Shown in pieces: positions 1 to 9,105 of a stretch of 64,000 nucleotides of DNA; the first letter of the stretch is position 1, and each line of letters starts with the position of its first letter. This stretch comes from JBBSAT01 sp046351235 (lineage in GTDB: Bacteria > Myxococcota_A > Polyangia > Polyangiales > Sandaracinaceae). Made by a program: the position numbers and the translations under genes. The DNA is taken from assembly GCA_046351235.1 (NCBI GenBank), contig JAXLYV010000005.1, positions 62,001 to 126,000 on the forward strand. Reading direction: 5' to 3'. The notes beneath the pieces are model-generated. The model did not search any database and was not told the DNA's origin. It was given only the letters and a program-made list of their open reading frames with translations.

Positions 1-671
1 ATGCGGGCCGGCAGGCGCGCCGCGATCGCCGCGAACAGGCCCGGCCGCACGAGCACCAGCACGCCGGCGCCCATGATGGCCGCGAAGGCCACGTTCACGA
101 GCAGGACGCCGCTCGAGCCGATGATGCGCGCGCCGAAGAGCGAGCCGATCATCACCATCGCGCCGAACGCGAGCTGGCCGATGATCGTGTCGATGGTGAT
201 CGCGGCCGTCGTGCGGGCGAACTTGCCGGTGTGCGTGCCGACCTCGTAGATGCGCCAGCCCGCCAGGCCCGTGAAGCCGGCCGGTGAGAGCGCGCCGAAG
301 AAGCGGCCGATGAGGAAGCTGCCGAGCAGGAACCGCCAGCTCGCGTGGATGCCCTGGCCGCGCAGCACCTCGCGGTAGCGCACGACGTTCAGCGCGACGC
401 CGACGAGGTGCACGCCCAGCGCCGCGGCGACCCAGCCCCAGCCGAGCTCCGCGATCGCGTCGCCGAAGCTGCCGAGGCCCTGCTGCGCCGCGATCGAGCG
501 GCCGATGCCGGCGAGGATCGCGAGGCTCACGATCGCCTTCACCCCGAAGATCACCCACCGACGCGGGCCTCCGCCGCCCGCAGGCCTGGCGCCGGAGGAC
601 GCCTGGGCCGGCGGGTCGGTCTTCGGGCTCTCGAGCGAGGAGATCTCGTCGGACATCGTGGCGGTCGTCAT
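1..671 (-). CDS. LPG-synthase-type (UPF0104) multi-pass membrane protein, C-terminus cut by window edge
   Basis: The reading frame starts at ATG 671 (alternative ATG 656) and runs off the left edge, leaving about 223 residues. A polar, proline-rich N-terminus of about 35 residues is followed by several hydrophobic helices. A segment with GRFFGALSPAGFTGLAGWR resembles the conserved loop of the lysylphosphatidylglycerol synthase transmembrane family, whose members handle or flip lipid-linked products in the inner membrane. The gene is divergent from the GT39 gene across about 150 bp. A second family member lies at 3827-4783, so two such proteins bracket the glycosyltransferases. The substrate cannot be told from sequence. 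Confidence 0.8.
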   Translation of the reverse strand, partial: MTTATMSDEISSLESPKTDPPAQASSGARPAGGGGPRRWVIFGVKAIVSLAILAGIGRSIAAQQGLGSFGDAIAELGWGWVAAALGVHLVGVALNVVRYREVLRGQGIHASWRFLLGSFLIGRFFGALSPAGFTGLAGWRIYEVGTHTGKFARTTAAITIDTIIGQLAFGAMVMIGSLFGARIIGSSGVLLVNVAFAAIMGAGVLVLVRPGLFAAIAARLPAR

Positions 672-822
672 GTCCCGACCGTCTCTCCGAGGTCGGGCGG
701 GGGGTCAACTTCGCGGCAAGCCGCGGGGAGGGGAGCGGTGTAGTAGAACCCGCGCGAATGTCGACGACCGATGCGCTGGCCGTGCTCTCCGCGCGCGCGC
801 GCCTCCCGAGGGAGGGCCGAGC

Positions 823-2475
823 GTGACGTCTGGGCCCGGCACCGATATTCCGTCGGCGCGTCGATTCGCGCAGGCCGACCTCGTGCTCGTCCTCGCCACA
901 TGGACGATCGCCACGCTCGTGAACGTGGGCAAGGCGGCCCACGTCGACGACGGCGCCCACCTCGCGATCGCCGAGCACATCCTCGAGGATCCGCTCCATC
1001 CGATGCGCGGCACCGTCTTCTGGGGCGCGCACCCGGAGCCCATCCACGCGCTCAACCAGCCGCACCTCTTCTTCTACGCGATCGCGGCGGCGCTCTGGGC
1101 CTCGCACGGCTCGCTCGTGGCCGCCCAGCTCGTGCTCGCGCTCTTCGTGCTGCCGGGCCTCTTCGCGTTCCACGCGCTCGCGCTCCAGCAGCTCCGCGAC
1201 CCCGCGCACGCGCGCCTCGCGACCGTGCTCGTCTTCCTCGGGCCGGGCTTTCTGCCCGGCCAGAACATCATGTGCGACGCGCCGCTCGTCTCGTTGATCT
1301 GCGTCGCGACGTGGGCGCTGCTCACCGCCGAGGGCGCGCGCCTCCTGCCTCGCCTCGCGATCGCGGGCGCGGCGATCGGGCTCGCGTGCCTCGTGAAGTA
1401 CACCGCGATCGCGCTCCTGCCGCTCTTCGTCCTCGATGCGATCCGCGCGCGCGATGCGCGCCGTCTGCTTCCGCTCGGCATCGCGCTCGCGCTCCTCGCG
1501 GCCTACGCAGCGTTCAACGTCGCCGACTACGGCGGCGTCCACATCCTCGAGCGCCATCCCGGGGGCGTCGGCGACTTCGGGATCGCCGCGCGCATCGGCA
1601 TCACGTTCGCGCGCGCAGCGCTCTTCGTGCTCACGCTCGGCGCGATCGCGGCGGCCCCCTGGGCGCTCACGCTCGAACGGCGCCCCTTCGCGATCGGCGC
1701 GGCCGTCTTCGTCGTGCTCGTGGTGGCCACGCGCATCGTGGCCGCCGTGGGCCCCGCCGAGATGCGCGACGAGCCCTGGGCCGTGACGCTCCTACGCACC
1801 TTCTTCTTCCTCTCCGGCGTGCTCGCGATCGCGCGCGTGAGCCGGTCCATCGACCTCGGGGATCGTTCCGACGTGCTCCTCGCCGGCTCGATCGCGCTGC
1901 TGACGGCCTTCGTGGTCGTGCTCTCGCCCTTCATCGCCGTCCGGCACGCGCTCCTCGTGCTCCCGGGCCTGACGCTGCTCGTCCTGCGGCGGGTGGAGGT
2001 CCCACGCCCGCGGTCGATCGCCCTGGGGATCCTGACGATCCTGATCGGGCTCGCAGTGGCCGGGGCCGACCGCGTGCAGGCCGATGCATACCGTGAAGCA
2101 GGGCAACGGTACCGTGAACGGGGTGCCACTCCGGGCCGCGTCTGGTTCGTCGGGCACTGGGGCTGGCAGTGGTACGCGGCCGACGCAGGCCTCGTCGCCT
2201 ACGATCCCGGTGTCTCGGTTTTGGCCCCCGGAGACCTGCTCGTCCGGCCACGACTGCCGGATCCTCAGCCACTCGACCCACGGGACGAGGCGGTGCTGAC
2301 CCCCGTCGACGAGACCGCGATGTCCCCTGGTGTCTCGGCGATCGCCCGCACGATCACGACTCGCCAGGGCTACTACGCCGTCTGGCAGGGGCTGCCCTAC
2401 GGGCCGAGCGACGAGCCGCTCGAGACGTTCACGACCTACCGTGTAACGGGCTACGCAGCCGGGGCCGCCCAGTGA
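823..2475 (+). CDS. GT39 (ArnT/PMT-like) membrane glycosyltransferase
   Basis: A 550-residue, strongly hydrophobic protein with about ten or more predicted membrane segments. After the first helix comes a loop with VDDGAHLAIAEHIL and then ALNQPHLFFY, matching the acidic catalytic loop and following loop of GT39 enzymes that use lipid-phosphate sugar donors. The C-terminal 120 residues are soluble and probably periplasmic. The GTG start at 823 is chosen because gagggagg lies about 7 bases upstream and hydrophobic sequence follows soon after; the frame stays open further upstream but there it overlaps the divergent gene. The probable role is sugar transfer to an envelope acceptor. Acceptor and donor are unknown. 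Confidence 0.82.
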   Translation: MTSGPGTDIPSARRFAQADLVLVLATWTIATLVNVGKAAHVDDGAHLAIAEHILEDPLHPMRGTVFWGAHPEPIHALNQPHLFFYAIAAALWASHGSLVAAQLVLALFVLPGLFAFHALALQQLRDPAHARLATVLVFLGPGFLPGQNIMCDAPLVSLICVATWALLTAEGARLLPRLAIAGAAIGLACLVKYTAIALLPLFVLDAIRARDARRLLPLGIALALLAAYAAFNVADYGGVHILERHPGGVGDFGIAARIGITFARAALFVLTLGAIAAAPWALTLERRPFAIGAAVFVVLVVATRIVAAVGPAEMRDEPWAVTLLRTFFFLSGVLAIARVSRSIDLGDRSDVLLAGSIALLTAFVVVLSPFIAVRHALLVLPGLTLLVLRRVEVPRPRSIALGILTILIGLAVAGADRVQADAYREAGQRYRERGATPGRVWFVGHWGWQWYAADAGLVAYDPGVSVLAPGDLLVRPRLPDPQPLDPRDEAVLTPVDETAMSPGVSAIARTITTRQGYYAVWQGLPYGPSDEPLETFTTYRVTGYAAGAAQ

Positions 2476-2701
2476 GCAATCGGCTTCCCGGTCGGCCTGT
2501 TCAGAGGCCTCCCCCGCGTGGCACGAGACGTGTACCCTCGCGTCGCCGGAAACTGGAGAGCGCGGCGTTTTCGGAGCAGCGTGCTAAGGCACGGCGCCGT
2601 CGAGGGCTCGACGAGAAAGAAACAACACACGGCGCGCCGAGCGGCACCTTGCTCCTCGGCACCGTGACGACCGAACCCAACTTCGAGGCCAAGGCAAGCG
2701 A

Positions 2702-3772
2702 ATGAGTGAGATGCGACGTCTGAGCATCGTCATCCCGTCGTACAACGCGCGAGCGCTCCTGCGCCGCACGTTGCGAACGCTGGCGGTCGCCGCCCCCGAG
2801 GCCGAGGTCATCGTCGTCGACGGCGCGTCGCACGACGGCTCGCCCGAGATGGTCCGCTCGGAGTTCCCGAGCGTGAACCTGCTCGAGATGAAGAACCACG
2901 GCTTCGGTCACGCGACCAACCGCGGTCTCGAGGTCGCGACGGGCGAGTACCTGTTGCTCTGCAACTCCGATCTCTTCGTGAGCCGCAGCGCGCTCGAGAC
3001 GATGAAGGCGCGCCTCGCGAGCGACAAGCTCCTCGCCGGCGTCGGCCCGGTGCTCCTCAACGAGGACGGCACCAAGCAGAGCGTCTTCGGCGCCTGGTAC
3101 TTCCCGAACTGGCTGCCGATCAAGACGCCGACGCGTGTGCCGCTGATCTCGGGCGCCTGCCTGATGACCCGTCGCGACGTGCTCGAGGCCATCGGCGGTC
3201 TCGACGAGAGCTTCTTCCTCTACAACGAAGAGTGGGACTGGTGCGCGCGCGCGATGCGTGCGGGCTACCACCTCGAGCTCATCCCCGACGAGGTCGTGCA
3301 CGTCGGCGGCGGCTCCACCTCGCGCAGCCCCGAGCTGCGGCTCGAGGCGCAGCGCGGCTTCCTCTACCTCGCGCAGAAGCACTGCCCGGACGTGGTCCTG
3401 CAGGGCCTACGTCGTGCGATGCAGTTCGAGGGCTGGAGCTACAAGCGCATGGACCCGCGCCCGCGGCACCGTGCGATGTGGGCGCAGCTCGAGTCGCTGA
3501 GCGCGCGCGAGGCGTACCTCGAGAGCCCGTTCCCGCTCTCGGGCCGCGGCAAGGCGCCGGCCGAGCCCGAGCACTGGCGTGGTCGCTTGCCGGCCGTGGA
3601 GCGCGAGGTCGAGCGCGAGAGCGTCACGGCCCGCCACGCGGTGAGCCGCGTCGAAGCGGCCGAGGAGTCGGGGCGCATCGAGACGCCCGTCGCCAAGGAC
3701 GGCGTGCGGCGCATCGAGCGCTCGCGCGTCGTGCCGCTCCGCGCGCCCAAGCTCGCGCGCGCCGGTAGCTGA
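2702..3772 (+). CDS. GT2 family glycosyltransferase (rhamnosyltransferase-like)
   Basis: 356 residues. The N-terminus RLSIVIPSYNARALL is the GT2 nucleotide-sugar fold start. VIVVDGASHDGS supplies the first acidic motif, LLLCNSDLFVS the DXD-like position, and ESFFLYNEEWDWCARA the catalytic-base region, as in WbbL-type rhamnosyltransferases. A charged tail of about 90 residues follows the domain and has no membrane helix, so the enzyme is cytoplasmic or peripheral. The gene lies between the GT39 gene (226-bp gap, no feature seen) and an LPG-type membrane protein (54-bp gap), which suggests one envelope-glycan locus. An in-frame ATG at 2711 is an alternative start. Confidence 0.88.
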   Translation: MSEMRRLSIVIPSYNARALLRRTLRTLAVAAPEAEVIVVDGASHDGSPEMVRSEFPSVNLLEMKNHGFGHATNRGLEVATGEYLLLCNSDLFVSRSALETMKARLASDKLLAGVGPVLLNEDGTKQSVFGAWYFPNWLPIKTPTRVPLISGACLMTRRDVLEAIGGLDESFFLYNEEWDWCARAMRAGYHLELIPDEVVHVGGGSTSRSPELRLEAQRGFLYLAQKHCPDVVLQGLRRAMQFEGWSYKRMDPRPRHRAMWAQLESLSAREAYLESPFPLSGRGKAPAEPEHWRGRLPAVEREVERESVTARHAVSRVEAAEESGRIETPVAKDGVRRIERSRVVPLRAPKLARAGS

Positions 3773-3826
3773 GCGCGGTCGGGCTCCGCGTGACGAGCGC
3801 TCGTTCGTGACACGAGGCCTTTCTTC

Positions 3827-4783
3827 GTGAGCGAGAGCGCGCGTCGCTGGCTGAGCCTGCTCGCGCTCGCGCTGGGCGTGGCCGGCGTCGCCTATCTCGT
3901 GCACGAGACGGGGCCTGAGCGCGTCTGGCAGACGATCGTCCTGGGCGCGTGGACGCTGCCGCTCGTGATGCTCGGCGACGCGGGCTACTTCGCGTGCGAG
4001 GCCCTCGCGCATCGCTCGGTGCTCGGAAGCGGCGCCGCGGCGATCCCCGGGCGCGTGTTCGTGCGATCGACGGCGCTCGTGTACGTGGTCGGCGCGCTCT
4101 TGCCGCTCGGGCGCGCGGGCGCCGAGGTCGCGCGCGCCGCCACGTTCGCCCCCTACGTGGGCGCGGGGCGCAGCACGGCCGCGGGCACCAACGTCCAGGT
4201 CGCGGCCTTCGTCGGCAACACGTTCATCTCGAGCGTCTGCCTCGTGGCGTGCCTCGTCGCGCTCGGCGCGCACTGGCTCACGGGCCTGCTCGCGGTGAAC
4301 GGCAGCGTCACCTTCGTGCTGGCCGTGGTCGCCTGGGCGCTCTTGCGTCACGACCGGCTCGGGAGCGCGATCGCCAAGCGCTGGCCCGGCCTCGCGGCGC
4401 GCTTCGAGGGCCTGGGCGAGGGCCTCCGCGCCAGCCGCGGCGAGCTCCTGCGCGCGATCGGATTCGCGTGCCTCGCGCGCGTGGTGCAGGTGGGCATGTA
4501 CGCGGCGCTCCTCGTCGCGGTGGGCATCACGCCCTCGCTCCTCGGCGCGCTGCTCGCGCTCGCCGTGCACCTCGTCGGCGCCGGTTTCGGTGATCTCGTG
4601 CCGAACCAGGTCGGCGTGCTCGAGGGCGCCTACCGCGTGTTCGCCGACGCGCTCTCGCTCGGCGACGATCCGGCGCGCGCCGTGTCCATCGCGCTCTTCG
4701 CGCGCGTCTCGCAGATCGGGATCGCCTCGATCTCGATGATCGGGCTCGGCCTGACGCGCGGGAGCAAGCCGGCGGCGGCGTGA
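3827..4783 (+). CDS. LPG-synthase-type (UPF0104) multi-pass membrane protein
   Basis: 318 residues with about seven or eight hydrophobic segments. LLPLGRAGAEVARA in the middle and FGDLVPNQVGVLEGAYRVF near the end match the conserved loops of the lysylphosphatidylglycerol synthase membrane family. There is no C-terminal aminoacyl-transferase domain, so this is the flippase-like half only. It starts at GTG 3827, 54 bp after the GT2 gene on the same strand, which makes transport of a lipid-linked glycan product plausible. Its last 154 bp overlap the 3' end of a gene on the opposite strand. Confidence 0.85.
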   Translation: MSESARRWLSLLALALGVAGVAYLVHETGPERVWQTIVLGAWTLPLVMLGDAGYFACEALAHRSVLGSGAAAIPGRVFVRSTALVYVVGALLPLGRAGAEVARAATFAPYVGAGRSTAAGTNVQVAAFVGNTFISSVCLVACLVALGAHWLTGLLAVNGSVTFVLAVVAWALLRHDRLGSAIAKRWPGLAARFEGLGEGLRASRGELLRAIGFACLARVVQVGMYAALLVAVGITPSLLGALLALAVHLVGAGFGDLVPNQVGVLEGAYRVFADALSLGDDPARAVSIALFARVSQIGIASISMIGLGLTRGSKPAAA

Positions 4784-5553
4784 GCGCTCGCCAGCGCTCG
4801 CCCGTGAGCGAGTCCGAGGCGATCGACCGCGGCGTGGTTGCCGTAGAAGAGGTGGCTGCCGAAGGCGCGCTCGCGCACGAGCGTCATCAGCGCGGGCCCC
4901 GCGTCGAAGAGGCGAGCGATGGCTGCGCCGCGCGCGCCGCCGAGGGTCTCGGCGAGCACGCCCGCGACCACGTTCGCCCAGTAGTGATAGGTGTCGCCCA
5001 GCGGATCGCCGCCCTGCGAGAGCGCTGCCGGAAAACCGGCGATGCTGCGCCCCACGTCGCAGCGGCGATCGAGCCCGCGCCGCGCCTCTTCCCCCAGCGC
5101 CCGCACGTCGCGCTCGCGCGCGAGCTGACGCGTCGCGAGGTGGAGCGCGAGCAGGGCCGTCCAGATGTCGGGCTCCGCGGCGAGGGCGAGCGCGAGCTGC
5201 TCGGCCACCGAGAGTGGCGGCGCCTCCGACTCCGCGTGGGCCTCGAGCCGCGCGAGCAGGGCGAGCGCGCTCGCTCGCGGGAGCGTCTCCGAGGGAAGTC
5301 GCGCCGCGTGATCGTCGGCGAACGAGACCAGCGTGGCGACGACGCGTACGGGCGTGCTCGTGATCCGAAGCGGGCGATCGCCGAGGGCGGCCACGAGCGC
5401 ATCGAGCTCGGCCTCGCGCTCCACCACCTCGCGCGGCGCACGCGCGCGATCGGCCTCCACGCGCGCGCGGTACTCGGGCCAGCGCGGCATCGCGGGCGAG
5501 GTCGCCACCGCCACGAACGAGCGGGCCGCGAGCGAGAGATCGCGCAAGGTCAC
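4630..5553 (-). CDS. Conserved protein of unknown function, translationally coupled to DUF962 gene
   Basis: 307 residues, no signal peptide or clear membrane helix. The GTG start (5553-5551) overlaps the TGA stop of the upstream DUF962 gene in GTGA, so the two are probably co-translated. The body is helical with motifs such as GDPLGDTYHYWANVVAGVL and FGSHLFYGNHAAVDRLGLAHG. The last 45-50 residues read over the 3' end of the opposite-strand membrane-protein gene (154-bp tail-to-tail overlap) and look like readthrough with no fold signal. I do not recognise the family. Confidence 0.6.
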   Translation of the reverse strand: MTLRDLSLAARSFVAVATSPAMPRWPEYRARVEADRARAPREVVEREAELDALVAALGDRPLRITSTPVRVVATLVSFADDHAARLPSETLPRASALALLARLEAHAESEAPPLSVAEQLALALAAEPDIWTALLALHLATRQLARERDVRALGEEARRGLDRRCDVGRSIAGFPAALSQGGDPLGDTYHYWANVVAGVLAETLGGARGAAIARLFDAGPALMTLVRERAFGSHLFYGNHAAVDRLGLAHGRALASAHAAAGLLPRVRPSPIIEIEAIPICETRAKSAMDTARAGSSPSESASANTR

Positions 5554-5978
5554 TGGTTCGCCGAGCTCTGCATCCAGGCGAGCACGTGCGGCGCCTGCTT
5601 CACGGCGCTCGCGAGCGCGCTCTCGAAGCCGCCGCCCACGCCGACGAGCGCGAGGCACTCGACCCCGAACAGGCGCCAGTTGCAGAAGCCGGCGCGGAGC
5701 GGCGCGCGGAACGTCATCGGCGCGTTGCGCTCGACCCACCAGTGGCCGCCGAACGCGCACAGGTAGCCGATCGCGACCGCGGCGATCGCCATCCACGGCG
5801 TGCGATCGAGCGCCGAGAGCGCGAAGCCCGCGAGGCACACCGCCGAACCGAGGAAGTGCAGGCGCCGGGTCATCGGGTGCTGGTGATGGAGCAGGTAGTG
5901 GGCCCAGAACTCGCGGAACGAGATGCGCTCCGGCACGGGCGTGGTGCCGGGCGTCTGCGTGGCGGTGGCGATCGTCAT
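5550..5978 (-). CDS. DUF962 / Mpo1-like small membrane protein
   Basis: 142 residues. FREFWAHYLLHHQHPMTRRLHFLGS matches the DUF962 (YGL010w/Mpo1-like) start, with the histidine-rich YLLHHQHP segment and the following RRLHFLG. Two or three short hydrophobic helices follow, and GGHWWVERNAP is typical of the family. Yeast Mpo1 is an iron-dependent dioxygenase of fatty-acid alpha-oxidation; a similar role here is only an inference. The stop overlaps the start of the 4630-5553 gene. Confidence 0.85.
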   Translation of the reverse strand: MTIATATQTPGTTPVPERISFREFWAHYLLHHQHPMTRRLHFLGSAVCLAGFALSALDRTPWMAIAAVAIGYLCAFGGHWWVERNAPMTFRAPLRAGFCNWRLFGVECLALVGVGGGFESALASAVKQAPHVLAWMQSSANQ

Positions 5979-6147
5979 GGGGCCGAGCGTAGGTCACGCT
6001 GCCGCGACCTCGCGGCCGCTCTCCGCCGAGTGGTCCGCCGGGTCGGCTCTCCGGGCGGGCCGCGGCCCCGAGCGGTCGTGGTCGCCGAGGGAATGCGGGG
6101 CTCGCCGCGGGGTTGATCCCTCGTCCGCGCTCGGTACGCTTGCCGTG

Positions 6148-7695
6148 ATGATCTCCCCTCTGCGCCCGCTCTTGCTCGCGGCCCTCGCCGCGCTGGCGCT
6201 CTCTGCGCCCTCGGCCGTGTCTGCGCAGGAGATGAGCGACCGCGCGATCGATCGCTGCACGCGCGCTGCGGTCCGCATCCAAGTGGACGTCGCGGGCGGC
6301 AGCAGCGTCGGCTCGGGCAGCATCATCGACGCGCACGGCTACGTGCTCACCAACTTCCACGTCGTGGGCAACGTGCGGCACGGCAGCCACGGCGGGCCCG
6401 GCAGCTTCTACGACGCCGAGCACGTGCAGATCGCGACCGTGAGCTCCGCGCGCGATGCCGCCACCACGCGCTACCTCGGCCGCGTCGTGCGCGGGGACGT
6501 GCGGCTCGACCTCGCGCTGATCCGCATCGTCGCCAACGCTGACGGCACGCCGCTCGCGGCCGGCACCACGTTCCCCACGGTCCCGATGGCCGACACCGAG
6601 GCGCTCCAGCCGGGCTCGAGCCTGTGGGCGTTCGGCTTCCCGATGGGCGTGCGCACGATCAACGTCACCGGCGGCCACATGACGGGCTTCCAGATGGGTG
6701 GCGCGAGCGGCACCGACACGCCGCTCGTCTCGTGGATCCGCACCGACGCCGAGTTCAACCCCGGCAACTCCGGCGGCATGCTCGTCGATCGCCAGGGCCG
6801 CCTCGTCGCCGTGCCCACGGCGGTGGTCTCGAGCGGCGACACGCTCGAGCCGATCGAGCTCGCGCGGCCCGTCGAGCGCATCCCGAGCGAATGGTCGCAT
6901 GCGCTCGCGCACGCGCCGATCGATGATCAGATCGTCACGGGCATCACCGCGCTCACGGCCGGGATCGACCTCGTCGACCACGCGGTGGGCGACACCGGCG
7001 GCATGGACGGCGCCGAGGTCTTCTACTACCGCGTGCCCGACGAGCGCCCGGCGATGGTCACGGCGACGCCCTCGCTCCCCGTGGGCCTCATCGGCCCGAG
7101 CGGCGACATCGGTCGAGAGGGTCGCGGCGGCGTGCAGATCTACCCGCAGGATCCGACGGGGCTCACGCTCGCGGTGTTGGTGCCGCGCTCGGAGGACGGC
7201 GCACCCGTCGAGTTCACGCTGCACTTCGAGCAGACGACCGCGCCTCCGCCGCCCTCGGTGGCGGGATATCCGCCCGTGCCGCCGGGCTATGGCTACGGGC
7301 CGCGCGGTCCCTATCCGCCGCGCTACGGCGGCCGCACGCCGCCGCCGACCGCCGTCGCGGGCCCGCCGGTGTCGGTGCACGGTCGCGTGATCGATGCGAG
7401 CACCGGCGCCGCCGTGCCCTCGGCGACCGTGATGGTCGCGCGCCCGGGCGTGGATCTCGCCTCGACGCTCTCGCTCGTGCAGGTGGGCCGCCTCTCGCAG
7501 GCGCAGCTCCAGACGTACCTCGTCGCCACCGCGCAGACCGACGCCGAGGGCTACTACACGCTCGCGAACGTCCCGCGTGGCCGCTTCGGCGGTGCCGCGG
7601 TGATTCCCGGCTACGCGCCCGCGATGATCACGCTGAGCATCGGCCCCAGCGAGCCGGCGTTGATCGAAGCGCTCCCGATCCAGCTGAGCCACTGA
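6148..7695 (+). CDS. Secreted trypsin-like (S1C/HtrA-type) serine protease with C-terminal carboxypeptidase-regulatory-like domain
   Basis: 515 residues with a signal peptide ending near SAVSAQE. The catalytic triad is visible: His in LTNFHVVG (about residue 71), Asp in LDLALIRI (about 121) and Ser in NPGNSGGMLVD (about 207). No PDZ domain follows, unlike DegP. Instead a middle beta-rich region leads to a Pro/Gly/Tyr-rich linker (about 370-405) and then a domain reading VHGRVIDASTGAAVPSATV, with DAEGYYTLANVP, which is the carboxypeptidase-regulatory-like fold. ATG 6148 is used because the signal peptide starts there; GTG 6145 is possible. It probably acts in the periplasm or at the outer surface. 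Confidence 0.85.
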   Translation: MISPLRPLLLAALAALALSAPSAVSAQEMSDRAIDRCTRAAVRIQVDVAGGSSVGSGSIIDAHGYVLTNFHVVGNVRHGSHGGPGSFYDAEHVQIATVSSARDAATTRYLGRVVRGDVRLDLALIRIVANADGTPLAAGTTFPTVPMADTEALQPGSSLWAFGFPMGVRTINVTGGHMTGFQMGGASGTDTPLVSWIRTDAEFNPGNSGGMLVDRQGRLVAVPTAVVSSGDTLEPIELARPVERIPSEWSHALAHAPIDDQIVTGITALTAGIDLVDHAVGDTGGMDGAEVFYYRVPDERPAMVTATPSLPVGLIGPSGDIGREGRGGVQIYPQDPTGLTLAVLVPRSEDGAPVEFTLHFEQTTAPPPPSVAGYPPVPPGYGYGPRGPYPPRYGGRTPPPTAVAGPPVSVHGRVIDASTGAAVPSATVMVARPGVDLASTLSLVQVGRLSQAQLQTYLVATAQTDAEGYYTLANVPRGRFGGAAVIPGYAPAMITLSIGPSEPALIEALPIQLSH

Positions 7696-7743
7696 GCGGC
7701 TCGAGCGACCGCCCCCCGTCAAGGCAGCGCGCCGCGCCTCCGA

Positions 7744-8283
7744 TCAGCCCCAGGGGCTCGGCGGCGCGCCGGCGCCCGGCGCGGCACCCGGCATCGTGCC
7801 GGGCGCTCCCACCGACGCGACCCCGGCCTGACTCGCGGCATTGCGCAGATAGCCTTGCAGATCCTCGATCTTGTCGAGGTCGTTCGTGACCACGACCTCG
7901 CGCCCGCCCTCCAGCGTGATCTGGATCTCGAGGTGCATGCCTTTGGTGTGGAGCGTGCGCCGCTCGTAGACCTGCGAGACGTGGACGCCGCGCACCTCCG
8001 CCCAGCGAACGACGAGCGGTGCGCGGAACGGGCGCTCCCACACGAAGCCGTTCTGGTGAATCGTGAGTGTCTGGCGCAGCTTGTAGGCGGGCCATGCCAC
8101 GACGAGCGGCACGACCACCACGGCCAGCACTCCGTTGCCGGCGCGGGCCCAGTCGCCGGTGAACGGCGCGCTCACGACGGCCCACGCGCCGAACACGAGC
8201 ATCAGCGTGCCGAGATACCAGAGGTAGCCGCCCGCCGCGAAGCGGCCCTTGTGGGTGGAGAGCGCGGGGCCGAGATCGTTCAT
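7744..8283 (-). CDS. Membrane protein with PH-like (DUF6585-like) domain
   Basis: 179 residues. Two hydrophobic helices (about 18-40 and 50-68) precede a beta-rich cytoplasmic part with TIHQNGFVWERPF, WAEVRGVHVSQ and NDLDKIEDLQGYL, similar to PH-like domains of the DUF6585 type. The tail is Gly/Pro/Ala-rich. The ATG at 8283 has GGAGA six bases upstream. It is the last gene of a three-gene minus-strand run (9855 to 7744) with gaps of 10 and 14 bp. Function unknown. Confidence 0.7.
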   Translation of the reverse strand: MNDLGPALSTHKGRFAAGGYLWYLGTLMLVFGAWAVVSAPFTGDWARAGNGVLAVVVVPLVVAWPAYKLRQTLTIHQNGFVWERPFRAPLVVRWAEVRGVHVSQVYERRTLHTKGMHLEIQITLEGGREVVVTNDLDKIEDLQGYLRNAASQAGVASVGAPGTMPGAAPGAGAPPSPWG

Positions 8284-8297
8284 CGTGGTCTCCTGGG

Positions 8298-9095
8298 TCA
8301 ACGGATCAGGAACGAGAGGAGGGTGGTCGTCCCGAGCGAGAGAGCGAGCGAGATGCCGACGGCTGCGCCCATCGAGACGTAAAGCGTGCGCGTGTAGCGC
8401 TCCATCCCTTCCCGCACGCGCCGGGCCGTTCCCGCGGCACGCGCCTGGCGATCGGCGAGCTCGCGGTCGAGGCGAGCACGTCGATCGTGCGCGACCTGCT
8501 CGGTCACGAGGTTGTCGGCGGCGCAGTAGCCGCAGCGGATGAAGCCGGCTCGACCGTCGCGGGGCAGATCGCCACCGCAGGAACGGCAGCGCAGCGAACC
8601 GCCCTCGGCGAACGAGGGGCGCGCCTCGAGCGTCGGCTGCACCTCGCGGACGAAGCGGCCCATCGCCCACAGGAACCCGCCCGTGACGCCGCCGAGGATC
8701 GCGATCAGGTGAAGGGGCGCCGCGAGCGCCGACACGAGCGCGGCGATCCGCGCGGGGCCCTGGAGATCGAGCGCGTGCGCGAGGCTCGTCAGCGACGCGA
8801 GGACGCCGACGAGCCCCATCAGCCCGATCATCGGCAGGACGCTCTTCTTCCAGGTGTCGAGCAGGCGCGCGTACGCGAGCGCGGGGCCCTCCTCGGCCTG
8901 CTCCGCCCAGCGGATCTGCGCGAGGCGTGCGCGCAGGCGCGTGACCCGCGCCGCGGCCTCGGCGGGGAGCTCCTCGGTGGCACCACAGAACGTGCATCGG
9001 AGAGACGAGTGCGCGAGGATCGCGACCGGCGCGACCTCGCTCATCGGGGCCCCACACCGGGCACACGGAATCGGGATCTGCTCGGCGCCGTTCAC
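8298..9095 (-). CDS. Zinc-ribbon membrane protein, function unknown
   Basis: 265 residues with two zinc-ribbon-like cysteine sets: CARCG with CTFCG in the first 40 residues, and CRSCGG with CGYC near residue 170-195. Two hydrophobic segments lie between them (about 88-150) and another at the C-terminus, so the zinc modules flank membrane helices. It sits between the 9106-9855 and 7744-8283 genes with gaps of 10 and 14 bp and is probably co-transcribed with them. The family is not recognised. Confidence 0.7.
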   Translation of the reverse strand: MNGAEQIPIPCARCGAPMSEVAPVAILAHSSLRCTFCGATEELPAEAAARVTRLRARLAQIRWAEQAEEGPALAYARLLDTWKKSVLPMIGLMGLVGVLASLTSLAHALDLQGPARIAALVSALAAPLHLIAILGGVTGGFLWAMGRFVREVQPTLEARPSFAEGGSLRCRSCGGDLPRDGRAGFIRCGYCAADNLVTEQVAHDRRARLDRELADRQARAAGTARRVREGMERYTRTLYVSMGAAVGISLALSLGTTTLLSFLIR

Positions 9096-9105
9096 GCGAG
9101 GTCGC

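Noticed and set aside
5690..7722. Long minus-strand open frame through the serine protease gene
   Set aside because: Only its 3' part (4630-5553) has natural composition; the rest mirrors the protease.
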